A stretch of DNA of 38,063 nucleotides. It comes from CAYNEO01 sp964396245 (GTDB taxonomy: Bacteria; Zixibacteria; MSB-5A5; GN15; FEB-12). Below the pieces are notes generated by a model. That model saw only the letters and a program-made list of their open reading frames with translations, was not told where the DNA came from and did no database searches. The stretch lies in assembly GCA_964396245.1 (NCBI GenBank), contig CAYNEO010000036.1, forward strand, positions 1-38,063, in the 5' to 3' direction. Below are positions 1 to 9,192 of this stretch, piece by piece. The stretch's first letter is position 1; every line of letters starts with the position of its first letter. The translations under genes were made by a program, and so were the position numbers.

Positions 1-55
1 GGTAGGACATGCGGCTCTGGACCGTAGAATCGGGGTTCGAATCCCTGTCGCCCAG
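1..55 (+). tRNA. trnQ: tRNA-Gln (anticodon CTG), 5'-truncated by the window edge
   Basis: Only the part from the D-loop onward is present. The anticodon arm is at 10-26: stem TGCGG / CCGTA with loop CTCTGGA, giving anticodon CTG at 17-19, which reads CAG (Gln). The T arm follows with stem CGGGG / CCCTG and loop TTCGAAT. The acceptor 3' strand TCGCCCA ends with discriminator G at 55. CCA is not encoded. A T-run at 56-61 could serve as terminator. The acceptor 5' strand and most of the D arm lie outside the window. A GlnRS gene lies at 12955-14706. Confidence 0.9.
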
Positions 56-245
56 CTTTTTTATTGGCATTTTTTGCCGTCTCTCTCCGTCGCGAGATGT
101 AAGGGTTTTTGTGATCAGGCGGAATCCGGCCGCGAAGTCTTCGCAAGAACAACCTGTCCACACTACACCTAACTATTAAAAGAGGCAGGCACACTCGGCA
201 TTAGTGCACCTCTTGGAAATATAGTTTCAAATTCCCTTTTTGCGT

Positions 246-274
246 TTGGACCGACTTCATTCGTCGTTTATACT
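246..274 (+). promoter_or_regulatory. Candidate promoter of cassette A
   Basis: TTGGAC (246-251) and TATACT (269-274) are separated by 17 bp, a housekeeping-sigma-like arrangement with a good -10 and a poor -35. The AT-rich tract TTCCCTTTTT (232-241) sits 4 bp upstream of the -35. The same TTCCCTTTTT plus TTGG-17-TAT layout occurs 156 bp upstream of the cassette C sigma gene. That match is the main reason to believe this is functional. An ECF-specific promoter overlapping it cannot be excluded. Confidence 0.45.
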
Positions 275-333
275 GAACGCATACCGCCGAAAACGAAACT
301 CTGGGTTGTCCCTTTCGTCTTGAGGTACGTGCC

Positions 334-353
334 TTATCAGCAAATACTGATAA
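334..353. promoter_or_regulatory. Perfect inverted repeat, possible operator or leader hairpin
   Basis: TTATCAG - CAAATA - CTGATAA is a perfect 7-bp dyad with a 6-bp spacer. It is centred about 53 bp upstream of the sigma GTG and downstream of the candidate -10, in the presumed 5' UTR. It could be a repressor operator or a weak RNA hairpin. No T-run follows, so it is not a classical terminator. Confidence 0.35.
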
Positions 354-396
354 CGATTGATCGTACGACACATAACTCGAGAACCGATACCTGTAC

Positions 397-951
397 GTGA
401 TTCAGAACATCAAAGATATTTGGGCGAAGGTGAGGGACGGTGATCCCGCTGCCTGGCGCAGCGTTGTCGAACGATACTCGGCTCTTGTTTACACGGTCGC
501 CATGAGGACCGGGCTGAGTGAGTTCGATGCCGAGGATTGTGCGCAGCACGCCTGGATGGCGCTCTACAGGAATCGTCGAGCCATCAGGGATCCCGCCCGC
601 CTGCCGGTGTGGCTTATCCGCACCACCCGAAGAGAAGCGGTCAGGATGATCCGGCGCCGGATGCGACAAAATCAGTTTGCCGACGATCAGGTAGATGTTC
701 CATCGCCGACACTTCCCGATGATGAAATGCTTCGTCTCGAACGGCAGGCAATTCTCGAAATTGGCCTGGGTCGACTGGATGAGCGCTGCCGGAAGATCCT
801 GCGGGCGCTGTTTCTGGCGCCTGAAGATAAGTCGTATGCCGAGATCGCCAGATCGGCAGGCGTAAAACCGAACACATTCGGTCCCCTCAGGTCCCGATGT
901 CTCAATCGTTTACGAAAAATCCTCCAGGAATTGGGCTACGAATGGGACTAA
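397..951 (+). CDS. ECF-type sigma-70 family RNA polymerase sigma factor (cassette A)
   Basis: A 184-residue sigma factor with only regions 2 and 4, the ECF layout. Region 2 spans roughly residues 14-90 (GDPAAWRSVVERYSALVY, then AEDCAQHAWMALY and RLPVWLIRTTRREAVR). Region 4 spans about 115-175, with a helix-turn-helix reading YAEIARSAGVKPNTFGPLRS followed by CLNRLRKIL. It should recruit RNA polymerase to a small regulon, probably including its own cassette. The start is GTG at 397 with no clear Shine-Dalgarno; the paralogue at 34267 also starts with GTG and aligns from its first residues, which supports this start. The anti-sigma-like gene begins 52 bp downstream. Confident as a sigma factor; its target promoters are unknown. 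Confidence 0.93.
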   Translation: MIQNIKDIWAKVRDGDPAAWRSVVERYSALVYTVAMRTGLSEFDAEDCAQHAWMALYRNRRAIRDPARLPVWLIRTTRREAVRMIRRRMRQNQFADDQVDVPSPTLPDDEMLRLERQAILEIGLGRLDERCRKILRALFLAPEDKSYAEIARSAGVKPNTFGPLRSRCLNRLRKILQELGYEWD

Positions 952-1003
952 ACCGACAACGACCGCCTCTTTATGGTGTGTTCATCGAAGGAGACATTTG
1001 TCA

Positions 1004-1570
1004 ATGACCAGATCGGACAGGCACCCGGGAAGGAAGGCGATGAAAAAAGCGATAAAGACCGGAATCATACCATTTGAGGCACATCTGGAAGAGTGCCCGG
1101 CCTGTCGGGAAGAGTTTAGACTCCTGCGAGAATTCCCCCTATCGGGACAGCCGCCGCTGAAGAAACCCCCGACTCAGGCGGTCGACCGTTTTGCGGCGAT
1201 CCCTCTTCTTTATAAGAACACCAGGAACGTCCGGCATATCGCCGGAGCTGTTACGTTCGACTCGTGGTCCCGGCAGCCGGTGGCGCAATTGCGCGATGCG
1301 GGACCGGGCCTGACAAGACGGATCTGTCTCGAGGCCGGCAACACCCGGCTTGAAGTCATGGCCGAGAGAAAGCGCGATGGATGGGAATTTGTTGCGCGCG
1401 TCTACGAGGCCGAAAGAGTGTCGTCCGAATACGTTCTTCGAATAGGCCGGAAGAAACTGCTTCCCCGGTCCCAGGGCTTCTTCCACTGGTCATCGAAGCG
1501 AGCCCCGAAAGCGCTCCGGTTAGCGTCGAACGGGGTTGAAATCGACTTTGAAGGGCTGAAATGGCTTTAG
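1004..1570 (+). CDS. Zinc-finger anti-sigma-like protein (cassette A)
   Basis: A 188-residue soluble protein with no membrane segment. Near the N-terminus it has H27-x3-C31-x2-C34 (HLEECPAC), the ZAS-type signature of zinc-binding anti-sigma factors, followed by a charged helix. A linker leads to a beta-rich C-terminal domain (about residues 80-188, starting GAVTFDSW) that is clearly shared with the product at 34894-35370. Its place directly after the sigma gene makes it the likely inhibitor or partner of that sigma. I chose ATG 1004 (AAGGAG at 988-993, 10-nt spacing); TTG 998 is the alternative. The stop overlaps the TPR-CHAT start, suggesting translational coupling. Anti-sigma activity is inferred; I do not recognise the C-terminal domain. 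Confidence 0.8.
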   Translation: MTRSDRHPGRKAMKKAIKTGIIPFEAHLEECPACREEFRLLREFPLSGQPPLKKPPTQAVDRFAAIPLLYKNTRNVRHIAGAVTFDSWSRQPVAQLRDAGPGLTRRICLEAGNTRLEVMAERKRDGWEFVARVYEAERVSSEYVLRIGRKKLLPRSQGFFHWSSKRAPKALRLASNGVEIDFEGLKWL

Positions 1571-4287
1571 CGAGAGACAAAGCTGAATCACTGGCACGGC
1601 ATTTCCTGAAGACAGGGCAGGTCGGCGATATTGATCCCAAGGCGCTGGCAGTGGCCTGTGACCGGTTAATCAGGATGGAAACCGAGAAATCCTCGGCGAC
1701 GGCGGTCAGGCTGGCGCGCAGCTTTGTCAAGTACACCATCTCACACGACTCGCAGACACGCCTTACAGCCTACCGTGCTCTCGGATGGGCATCGTTGGTG
1801 GCGGGACAATATCGCGAGGCGGAACAGGCATATCTCAAGGCACGAAAACCGGCCCGAAATGAGGCCGAGATTCGGGCGCGAATAGATCGGGCACTCATTG
1901 ATGTGTATATGTACCTCGGTAAGTTCGGCGAGGCGCGGCGGCGCGCCCGTATGTCACTGGCCACTTTGCGACGTCTGGGCGCGAAGGCTGAAATCGCCAA
2001 GACTCAGGTCAATTACGCCAATTTACTCCACAGGCAGGACAAACACCGCGAAGCCGGCAAGCTGTACCGACAGGCGGGCGAGTATTTCGAGAAGCAGGGG
2101 ATAGAGCTTGCGGCGGCCTTCTGCTATTACAATGAAGCTAATACGCTCGTCCAGTTTTTTGATTTCGATCGCGCAACCGACCTCTACACTCGTGCCAGGA
2201 AGATTTTCCTGCGCCACGGGCATGATCTTCGTGCCAACGGATGCCAGTATGGTGTGGCGTGGCTGCATATGCTCGAGGGAAACTACCACATCGCCCTTCA
2301 GGAACTTGAGGAATGTGAACGGGAATACCGGAAAGCATCGCAACCGAGAGAAGTTGTTTTATGTCAGCTCGATCGCGCTGAATCTTTCCTCGGATTGAAT
2401 CTGTTCACGGATGCCCGTATCGCGGCTCGCGATGCCGAAAAGCAGGCCAGGAAGCTGGGAATCCGTTATGAGGCGGCCAAGGCAGCCTTGTTTTTCGCCA
2501 AGGCGTCGGCGGCTATCGGGAAGGAACAGGGAGCGCGAGTGTCGCTTCAGCGGGCGGAATCGGGATTCAGAAAAGATCAAAACCGGGCGTTCCTCGGAGC
2601 TGTCAGGCTGGTAGATGCACAGCTTGAAACCGGGCGTGCAGCCAGATCGCGAAAACTTACTCTTGCCCGGAAGCAATTCAAGCGGGTTCAGCTTCCATTG
2701 TGGGAAGCTGTCTGCGATTTGCAGTATATGTCCGAACATCCCAATGACTTCAGGACCCTTCGGCGGCTCTCCTCCAACCCGGCGGTCAGGACCGTGCCCC
2801 ATCTGTATGCGAGGCATAACACCATGGTGGGCGACAGAGACGCCTCGAAAGGACATCTCAAATCGGCCGTACACCACTGGCAGCGCGCTGCAGACGTTCT
2901 CGATGCAGTTCGGGCGAAGCTACCGCCGGTCGACATGCGGTCATCCTTCGCCCGTCAGGAATCCGATCCATACCGCCGGCTTGTCAACGCCAATCTGCCG
3001 GGAGATCCCGCCACGGCCGCCGCCTGGTCGGAACGTCACAAGACCTCGGGTCTGTGGGTGACGCCGGACGACGCTTTCCTTTCGAACCCGGCGCGTCGAA
3101 AAGCCGAGGAAAGCCTTTCTGAATTAGCCGCACAGGTTACCGCTCTTTCGCGGCAGTTGACAAATCCTTCGAGTCATCGCGGCAAGCGAGGCTCTGACAC
3201 GAATCAGGCGCTGGCTCGGCTCCAGCGGCGGGTCCGACAGAATCTGGCTGCACTTGAAGAGACGCGAGATACTCGCCCAGAAAGAATTGATGAGATCTGT
3301 GACGAGATAACAAAGGCTTCGTCGCGGCAAACGGCAGTGCAGTTCCATGTCGGTACGCTCGATATCGTGGCCTTTGTGCATAACCGGGGAATTACCCGGT
3401 TTCACGTATATCCTGACGGCGTCCGGCAGCTGCACGAACTGATTTCCCAGTGGCGTTTTCTTCTCGAACGAGCGCCCCAACTGGGGGATCGCCCTCGCGA
3501 AAGCGATCTCAATGATGAAGCTGACCTGCTTCGACATATGGGACAGTGGTTGTGGGAGCCGCTTGGAATCGCCGCAGATGAACAGTGCGTCCTGATCGTC
3601 CCGGATGGAGAGTTGGCCGGTGTCCCGTTTTCTGCACTGGAGGTCAAGGGAAGATCATTGGTCGCCCAAAACGAACTGGTGATATCGCCAAGTCTGCGGC
3701 ATCATCTGGCCGCCGCCCGAAAACGGAGCCGATCGAAACACATCGAGATATTCGTAGGCGCTACTGATGGCAGCCTCGCGCTGGAGCAAGAATATTCCGT
3801 GCTTCAGCATCTAGCCGGATATGGCGTCACACTGCATAAGCCCTGCATGCGTGCGGATTGGCCGGATAGCGGTCGGGCGCGAATCTGGCATTATGCCGGG
3901 CACGCTCAACTGCGTGTCGACAATCCGTTCTACTCTTCGTTGAATCTGGCCGACGGTCCCATGTTTGCGGCAGACTTCCGGCTAAAGAAAAATAATGTCG
4001 ATCTCGTAACACTTTCTGCCTGCCGAACGGGAGAGCAGGCACATCCACCCGGCGAAGAGGCCACGGGCTTCGTCCGCTCCATGCTCGAGATGGGAGCCCG
4101 AAACGTAATCGCCAGTCAATGGGCTGTCTACGACCGACCGACGGTGTCGTGGATGAGCATATTCTATAAATATTTTCTTGGTGGCATGCCGGTTAGCAGC
4201 GCGGCGCGCGAAGCCTCGCTGGAGGTGCGGGAATCATTCCCGCTGGCGTATCACTGGGCGGCCTTTTCTGTATTCGGAGCGGGCTGA
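1561..4287 (+). CDS. TPR-CHAT caspase-like protease (cassette A)
   Basis: A 908-residue cytoplasmic protein with no signal peptide. Residues about 1-480 are tandem TPR-like helical repeats (for example LIDVYMYLGKFGEARRRA and NYHIALQELEECEREYRKA). A charged, Gln/Arg-rich linker covers about 515-580. A C-terminal CHAT domain covers about 595-905. The CHAT catalytic dyad is intact: H781 in HYAGHAQ and C821 in LSACRTG, with the family-typical MLEMGARNVIASQW and AYHWAAFSVFGAG at the end. CHAT domains are clan CD cysteine proteases related to caspases; TPRs usually sense partners. The gene overlaps the anti-sigma-like gene by 10 bp (ATG inside its last codons) with AAGGG five bases upstream. The natural substrate candidate is the adjacent anti-sigma-like protein; this is inference. 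Confidence 0.92.
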   Translation: MALARDKAESLARHFLKTGQVGDIDPKALAVACDRLIRMETEKSSATAVRLARSFVKYTISHDSQTRLTAYRALGWASLVAGQYREAEQAYLKARKPARNEAEIRARIDRALIDVYMYLGKFGEARRRARMSLATLRRLGAKAEIAKTQVNYANLLHRQDKHREAGKLYRQAGEYFEKQGIELAAAFCYYNEANTLVQFFDFDRATDLYTRARKIFLRHGHDLRANGCQYGVAWLHMLEGNYHIALQELEECEREYRKASQPREVVLCQLDRAESFLGLNLFTDARIAARDAEKQARKLGIRYEAAKAALFFAKASAAIGKEQGARVSLQRAESGFRKDQNRAFLGAVRLVDAQLETGRAARSRKLTLARKQFKRVQLPLWEAVCDLQYMSEHPNDFRTLRRLSSNPAVRTVPHLYARHNTMVGDRDASKGHLKSAVHHWQRAADVLDAVRAKLPPVDMRSSFARQESDPYRRLVNANLPGDPATAAAWSERHKTSGLWVTPDDAFLSNPARRKAEESLSELAAQVTALSRQLTNPSSHRGKRGSDTNQALARLQRRVRQNLAALEETRDTRPERIDEICDEITKASSRQTAVQFHVGTLDIVAFVHNRGITRFHVYPDGVRQLHELISQWRFLLERAPQLGDRPRESDLNDEADLLRHMGQWLWEPLGIAADEQCVLIVPDGELAGVPFSALEVKGRSLVAQNELVISPSLRHHLAAARKRSRSKHIEIFVGATDGSLALEQEYSVLQHLAGYGVTLHKPCMRADWPDSGRARIWHYAGHAQLRVDNPFYSSLNLADGPMFAADFRLKKNNVDLVTLSACRTGEQAHPPGEEATGFVRSMLEMGARNVIASQWAVYDRPTVSWMSIFYKYFLGGMPVSSAAREASLEVRESFPLAYHWAAFSVFGAG

Positions 4288-4332
4288 TATGGTATTTCGA
4301 CAAGTGAATTTGGTCAATAGGAGGTGTCGATC

Positions 4333-7300
4333 ATGTTTCGTTTGAAAACTCAGCGGTATGCTGTTGCAACTACAGCTGCGTATTTGGCCGTGCTGCTCGT
4401 GATATCGCTCATGCTTGCCCCGGGCTCATATGCCGATGGTCCTTATGACAATAACACGCGAATGGCAAACCTCGGAGATAGTGAATCGTCGTCATCCTCT
4501 CTGGTGCTGTATCTTCCCGGTGAACTGGTTGTGAAGCTGGCCGATGTCGATTCGGTGTCGATTGCCGATATTAATGCGACGTATGGCACCACGGTAAACC
4601 AGTATCTTTCACAGCTCAATATCTTCCTGCTTGACGCACCCGTGGGGACTGACCTGGAAGAGCTTGCTGCAATCATGCAGAGCCACCCGTTTATTGTTGC
4701 AGCACACCCGAATTACATGGTGGATCCCTTGCAGGCGGTCCAGGGCAGCTTCCCGTTCTCCGACGAAAAAGGCGTCGGGAGCTTCGATGAGCAGCCTGCC
4801 GCAGGAACGCTCCACCTGGCCGATGCCCACGGCATAAATACCGGCGCCGGGGCGATAGTGGGAGTCATCGACGGCGGCGTGAATTACAATCATCCCATTT
4901 TTGACGGTATGGTTCAATCGGGATATGACTATGTCGACGATGACACCGATGCCTTCGACGAAGAAGGTGGCGCCAACAGCGGCCACGGAACGTTTGTCGC
5001 CGGCGTCATTCACCTTGTCGCGCCGGATGCCACCATACGGGCATATCGCGTCAGCGACCGTTCGGGCAACAGCGACGGCTATCTGGTCGCCGAGGCTATC
5101 CTGCAGGCGGTCGAGGACGGCTGCAATGTGATCAACCTGAGCATGGTCATGACGTCAGAGCACTCAGCGATCAAGGATGCCCTGGCGTACGCCAGAGCTA
5201 ACGACGTGATGGTCATTGTTGCCGCCGGGAACGGGCAAAGCGATGTCACTACTTACCCGGCCAGCGATCCGAACACTATCTGTGTGGCCGCGCTGGACAC
5301 GCTCAACAGGCTGGCTGACTTTTCACGTTATGGCGCGGATGTCGACATTTGCGCCCCGGGCACCGGCATTTATTCTCCATACCTCGATACCGGTTACGCC
5401 TGGTGGGGTGGGACGAGTTTTGCCGCACCATTCGTCTCGGCACAGGCGGCACTGCTTGTCTCCGAGCGGCCCGAGATCCATTCCTTTACGAGAACCCGCG
5501 CGGTGCTGCTGAATTCCGCGCAGGACATATATGATGTTAACCCGGAATACGTCGGACAGCTGGGTGCAGGCCTGATTGACCCACCGGCGGCGCTGAGTCT
5601 CAACCAGACTCTCGAGGTTGCCTGGGTTACTCCCGATACGCTGTCATTCACGATTCAGGAGGGAACCATATTTATCAGGATGCCGACATTGGGGGCGATC
5701 CTGATGTCGAGTAACGCGCCGGCAGCGTATATCGGTGAGGTAACATCGTCAGATACCGGGGCTGTTTTTACCTACCTCGAAGACTCGGTCGGAGTAACCA
5801 ACGATAGCGTCGTCGCCGGGGTTGATCCCCAGACGTTCGCTCCCGGCACGTACTACAATACGATTCAGTTCTATGTCGATGGTGTGGATGATCCGGCGGT
5901 TCTCACGTTGAAGTTGCGGATTACGCCTAATCCGGGAAGCGGAACTGCCGACGTTACACCGGACACGCTGTTCATGCGTGTGCCGTATGGCACGCAGGGT
6001 CCTCTGGCGCGCTGTGTGGAGTTGACATCGAGCAACGCCCCGGCGCCGTTTGTTGTCGCTCCGGGATATCTCACCCAACCGCTGGATTCGTCCGGATTCA
6101 CTAATGACAGTGTCTGTCTAAAGATATACCCCGAACGCGCCGGAGTCGCGTCGCTCTATATCGATACAGTTGCCTTCCAGGTGGAGGGTGTGCCGGAGCC
6201 GGTAATTCTCACCGTCTGGTTGGAGATCGACCGGGCGCCGTTCTTTAGCCCACAATACTTAAGCTTCCAGGCTCAAGAGGGCAGCGAACAGCTTCTGTAC
6301 GGTTGCGCTCTTTTGAGCTCGGAAAACGCACCGCAGCCCTTTAGCGGGGAGGTTCTCGGCGGCGGATTATTCACGACTTTGATTGACACAACGGGAACTA
6401 CCAACGACTCGATCTGTGTCAGGGTCGATCCGGGCGGGCTGCCCGTCGGCACCTACACCGATACCGTCGTCTACTACGTTGAAAACAATGTCGAACCGGC
6501 AATTCTCCCGGTTTATCTCGAGATTTTTGACTCCCTGCTGCCGTCGGGAGACTCGGCATGGGTCCAGCCCGACACCTTGACATTCTACATTTCAAATCTC
6601 GATTTCGGGCCCCAGCAGACTCAGGACCAGGTGATGCTGTTATCAACAAATGCACCCGCCGGCTACTTCGGGTACGTTANNNNNNNNNNNNNNNNNNNNN
6701 NNNNNNNNNNNNNNNNNNNNNNNNNNNNNNNNNNNNNNNNNNNNNNNNNNNNNNNNNNNNNNNNNNNNNNNNNNNNNNNTTCCAGGCGGAAGAGCAATCG
6801 GCCGCGACGCAAGCGGGATGTCTGGTGGTTGGCTCGAATTTTGACCCGGCGGCCTTCTCTGTCCAGATTCTGGATACGGCCGATTTCACGACGCTCCTGG
6901 CAAGCTCGGGCACGACACCTGATTCGGTCTGTTTCGAGGTCAACGCCCGCTCACTGCCTGTCGGGACTTATTGGGACACCCTGCTGGTAGATGTGACAGG
7001 CGCCACGAACAATCCACTGATGGCGGTGCTTACGTTGACGGTGGTTTCAGACACGGTGCAGGCGCCACTTCTCGAGGTCGACATTCAATCACTGCATGGA
7101 CCGGATGGACAGGGGGTCGCATTCGGAGATACGACTGACGTCTCGATCAACATGCTCTATACGGCTCAGACGGAATATCCAATTGGCGGGTACGACTTGC
7201 TGCTCGCCTATGACCCCACAGCTCTGAGCCTTATTGAGGCGCAACCGGGCAGATTTCTCCAGAATTGCGGATGGGAATACTTCAATTTCCGGACCGATTC

Positions 7301-8924
7301 AATCCCCTGTGGCACGGGCTGCCCGGATGGACTTCTGCGACTGGTAGCTGTCGCGGACCTTAACAATGGAAGTTCTGTTCATCCGGGTTGCTATGCATCT
7401 TCGGACGGGCTGCCACCGCAACTCGCGAACCTGCGTTTTGAAATTACGAGCGACACAACCATGGCGTGTCAGTTCTCCCCGATACGATTCTTCTGGATCG
7501 ATTGCGGCGATAATGCGCTGACTTCCGTTGCGGGCGATACGCTGTTTATCTCCCGACAGGTGTATGACTACAATGGTCTGCGACTTGACAATACATATTC
7601 GCTAATGCCCGGTATTTTCGGCGCCGATGTATCCTGTGACAATACGGGGGCTGTCCGGGCCGTAGATTTCCGTGACGGAGGCGTACAACTCGCCTGTAGT
7701 GACACCGTAGTCACTCCGGGTGATACTGCTGTCTTGATACCGGATACTCTTTTCTTTACCTGGTACGAGGGGACGACGGTAACCTTGGTTCCGAGCGGTT
7801 GTGCGATGCTGTATTCGTCAAACGCTCCCGCCGCATATACGGCCTTCAAGGATACTGATCTGGTTTTCGTCACACTTCAGGACACTGCGGGCCAGACAAA
7901 CGACTCGGTGTGTGCCTACGTCAATCCGGCCGGGATGCCCGTCGGCCGCTATTCCGGCAGCGTCTGGTACAACGTGGCCGGAGTTGCCGAATCCGCCATT
8001 TTGACTATTGTGCTGGATGTCCTGCCACAGCCTGGAACCGGTGATTCGGCGTGGGTAGCGCCGGATACGGCTCATCTCACTGCTGAACTCGGTACAGAGA
8101 TGATATTAGTTACCTGCCCCTTGGTCATGTCGACAAATTCGCCTGCAAGCTATCAGATACTCCAGGATTCGCTCAACGTCTTCAGCGTTCCACTGAAGAC
8201 GTCGGGCACAACGCCGGATAGTGTCTGTTTCCAGGTAAATCCGAGTATCATGCCTGTAGGCACGTTCGATGAAACCTGGTGGTTACTGGTCGACGGTATC
8301 GCCGATGAGCTTCCGTTCACCATTAGCCTGACAGTCACCGATTCTATTGGCGGCGGCAACGAGACCGCCAATGTGACTCCCGGACTGCTCACCTACACTC
8401 TGATTCCCGGCGACACCGTGTATGCGTGCGCTCTTGTGACTTCTTCAAATGCGCCGGCCGGTTTCTCGGCGTACATTGTGCCGAACGGACAGAATTTCAC
8501 GGCTCTGATGGACTCGGTGGGCCAGACAAACGACAGTCTGTGCCTGGCGGTGTCCACGGCGCAACTGTCTTCGGGAACATATGTGGACACGGTCGTTGTG
8601 AGTGTGGCGGGAGTAGCGGACGACGTTTATCTGTACGTGCAATTGACGGTCGTCGGAGCCGACAGTATGACCGTAAGTCAAAACTACCCCAATCCGTTCA
8701 ATCCGACGACGGAGATCAGTTTCACCCTGCCGAGAGCGGCGGACGTCAGACTGGACGTTTTCAATATCGTTGGGCAGAGAGTCACGACTCTCGTGGACGG
8801 CCAACTTGGAGCCGGTGAGCACACAGTTACCTGGGATGCTTCAGGGTTTGCCAGCGGCATATACTTTTATCGATTGACCGCGGGTGATTTCACTCAGACC
8901 AGGAAGATGCTGCTGATGAAGTAG
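4333..8924 (+). CDS. Exported subtilisin-like S8 protease with BACON-like repeats, cohesin-like domain and T9SS sorting tail (cassette A); interrupted by assembly gap
   Basis: Start ATG 4333 has AGGAGG (4319-4324) at 8 nt; GTG 4324 overlaps that site and is less likely. Order of parts: signal peptide (residues about 1-35), I9-like propeptide (about 58-132), and a peptidase S8 domain (about 155-425) with Asp180 (VIDGG), His218 (GHGTFVAG), oxyanion Asn300 (AAGN) and Ser362 (GTSFAAP). From about residue 431 come repeats of roughly 100 residues built on 'PDTL.F...SSNAPA...DS.G.TNDSVC...LPVGTY.DTV' (BACON/Ig-like). At about 7070-7720 is a cohesin-like domain, then three more repeats, then a type IX sorting domain (8665-8921). 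The frame differs across the N run at 6680-6779, which only reflects unknown gap size; both halves share the same repeat, so I treat them as one gene. A perfect-looking terminator follows. Confidence 0.85.
6680..6779. other. Assembly gap (100 N) inside the cassette A S8 protease
   Basis: Exactly 100 N, the usual placeholder for a gap of unknown length. Left of it one BACON-like repeat breaks off after GYFGYV; right of it the next repeat begins at its FQAEE strand. At least about 200 bp must be missing to complete the repeat, and whole extra repeats could be missing. Confidence 0.95.
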
Positions 8925-8970
8925 GGAAATCTTTCGCATAATAATGCGGCTTACGCTTTTGATGCCATAT

Positions 8971-9007
8971 GCCCGGCGGGTCGAGCACACCCGCTGGGCG
9001 TGTTTTT
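8971..9007 (+). terminator. Rho-independent terminator after the cassette A S8 gene
   Basis: An 11-bp stem, GCCCGGCGGGT / ACCCGCTGGGC with one G-T pair, has a 7-nt loop CGAGCAC and is followed by GTG and a TTTTT run. It lies 46 bp past the S8 stop codon and closes cassette A. Confidence 0.85.
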
Positions 9008-9038
9008 ACTCGGGTAGCGGCTGCTCGTTTTTTCCCTT

Positions 9039-9067
9039 TTGAAATGAAGAGTCCGAGGCTATATTAT
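9039..9067 (+). promoter_or_regulatory. Candidate promoter of the M28 peptidase gene
   Basis: TTGAAA (9039-9044) and TATTAT (9062-9067) are 17 bp apart, directly after a TTTTTTCCCTTT tract. The position, after the terminator and about 125 bp before the start codon, fits an independent transcription unit. Confidence 0.45.
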
Positions 9068-9192
9068 TTGTAGCCCAGGAGGTTGATTCACCGGTACTTC
9101 TTATGGTGGATAACGATTCGGGAGGGGCATATTCTTAAACCGCCAGTCTCTACATGCTGACGCAGAACTTGCTGTCGCGGAAAGGTATTCAC

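Larger units (their letters stand above)
56..396. other. Non-coding leader region upstream of cassette A
   Basis: There is no credible gene between the tRNA end and the GTG of the sigma factor. The stretch holds a candidate sigma-70-like promoter (246-274), preceded by a TTCCCTTTTT tract at 232-241 that recurs upstream of cassette C. It also holds a perfect 7-bp dyad at 334-353 and an 8-bp palindrome TCGTACGA at 361-368. A short GGCA/TGCC hairpin lies just after the tRNA (66-78). Confidence 0.6.

Noticed and set aside
1..55. tRNA-Gln as attachment site of an integrated element
   Set aside because: I found no integrase gene and no second copy of the tRNA 3' end in the window.
6780..6990. Apparent frameshifted, Arg-rich end of the cassette A S8 gene after the N run
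   Set aside because: The frame change comes from the arbitrary 100-N spacer; the alternative frame continues the same BACON-like repeats.
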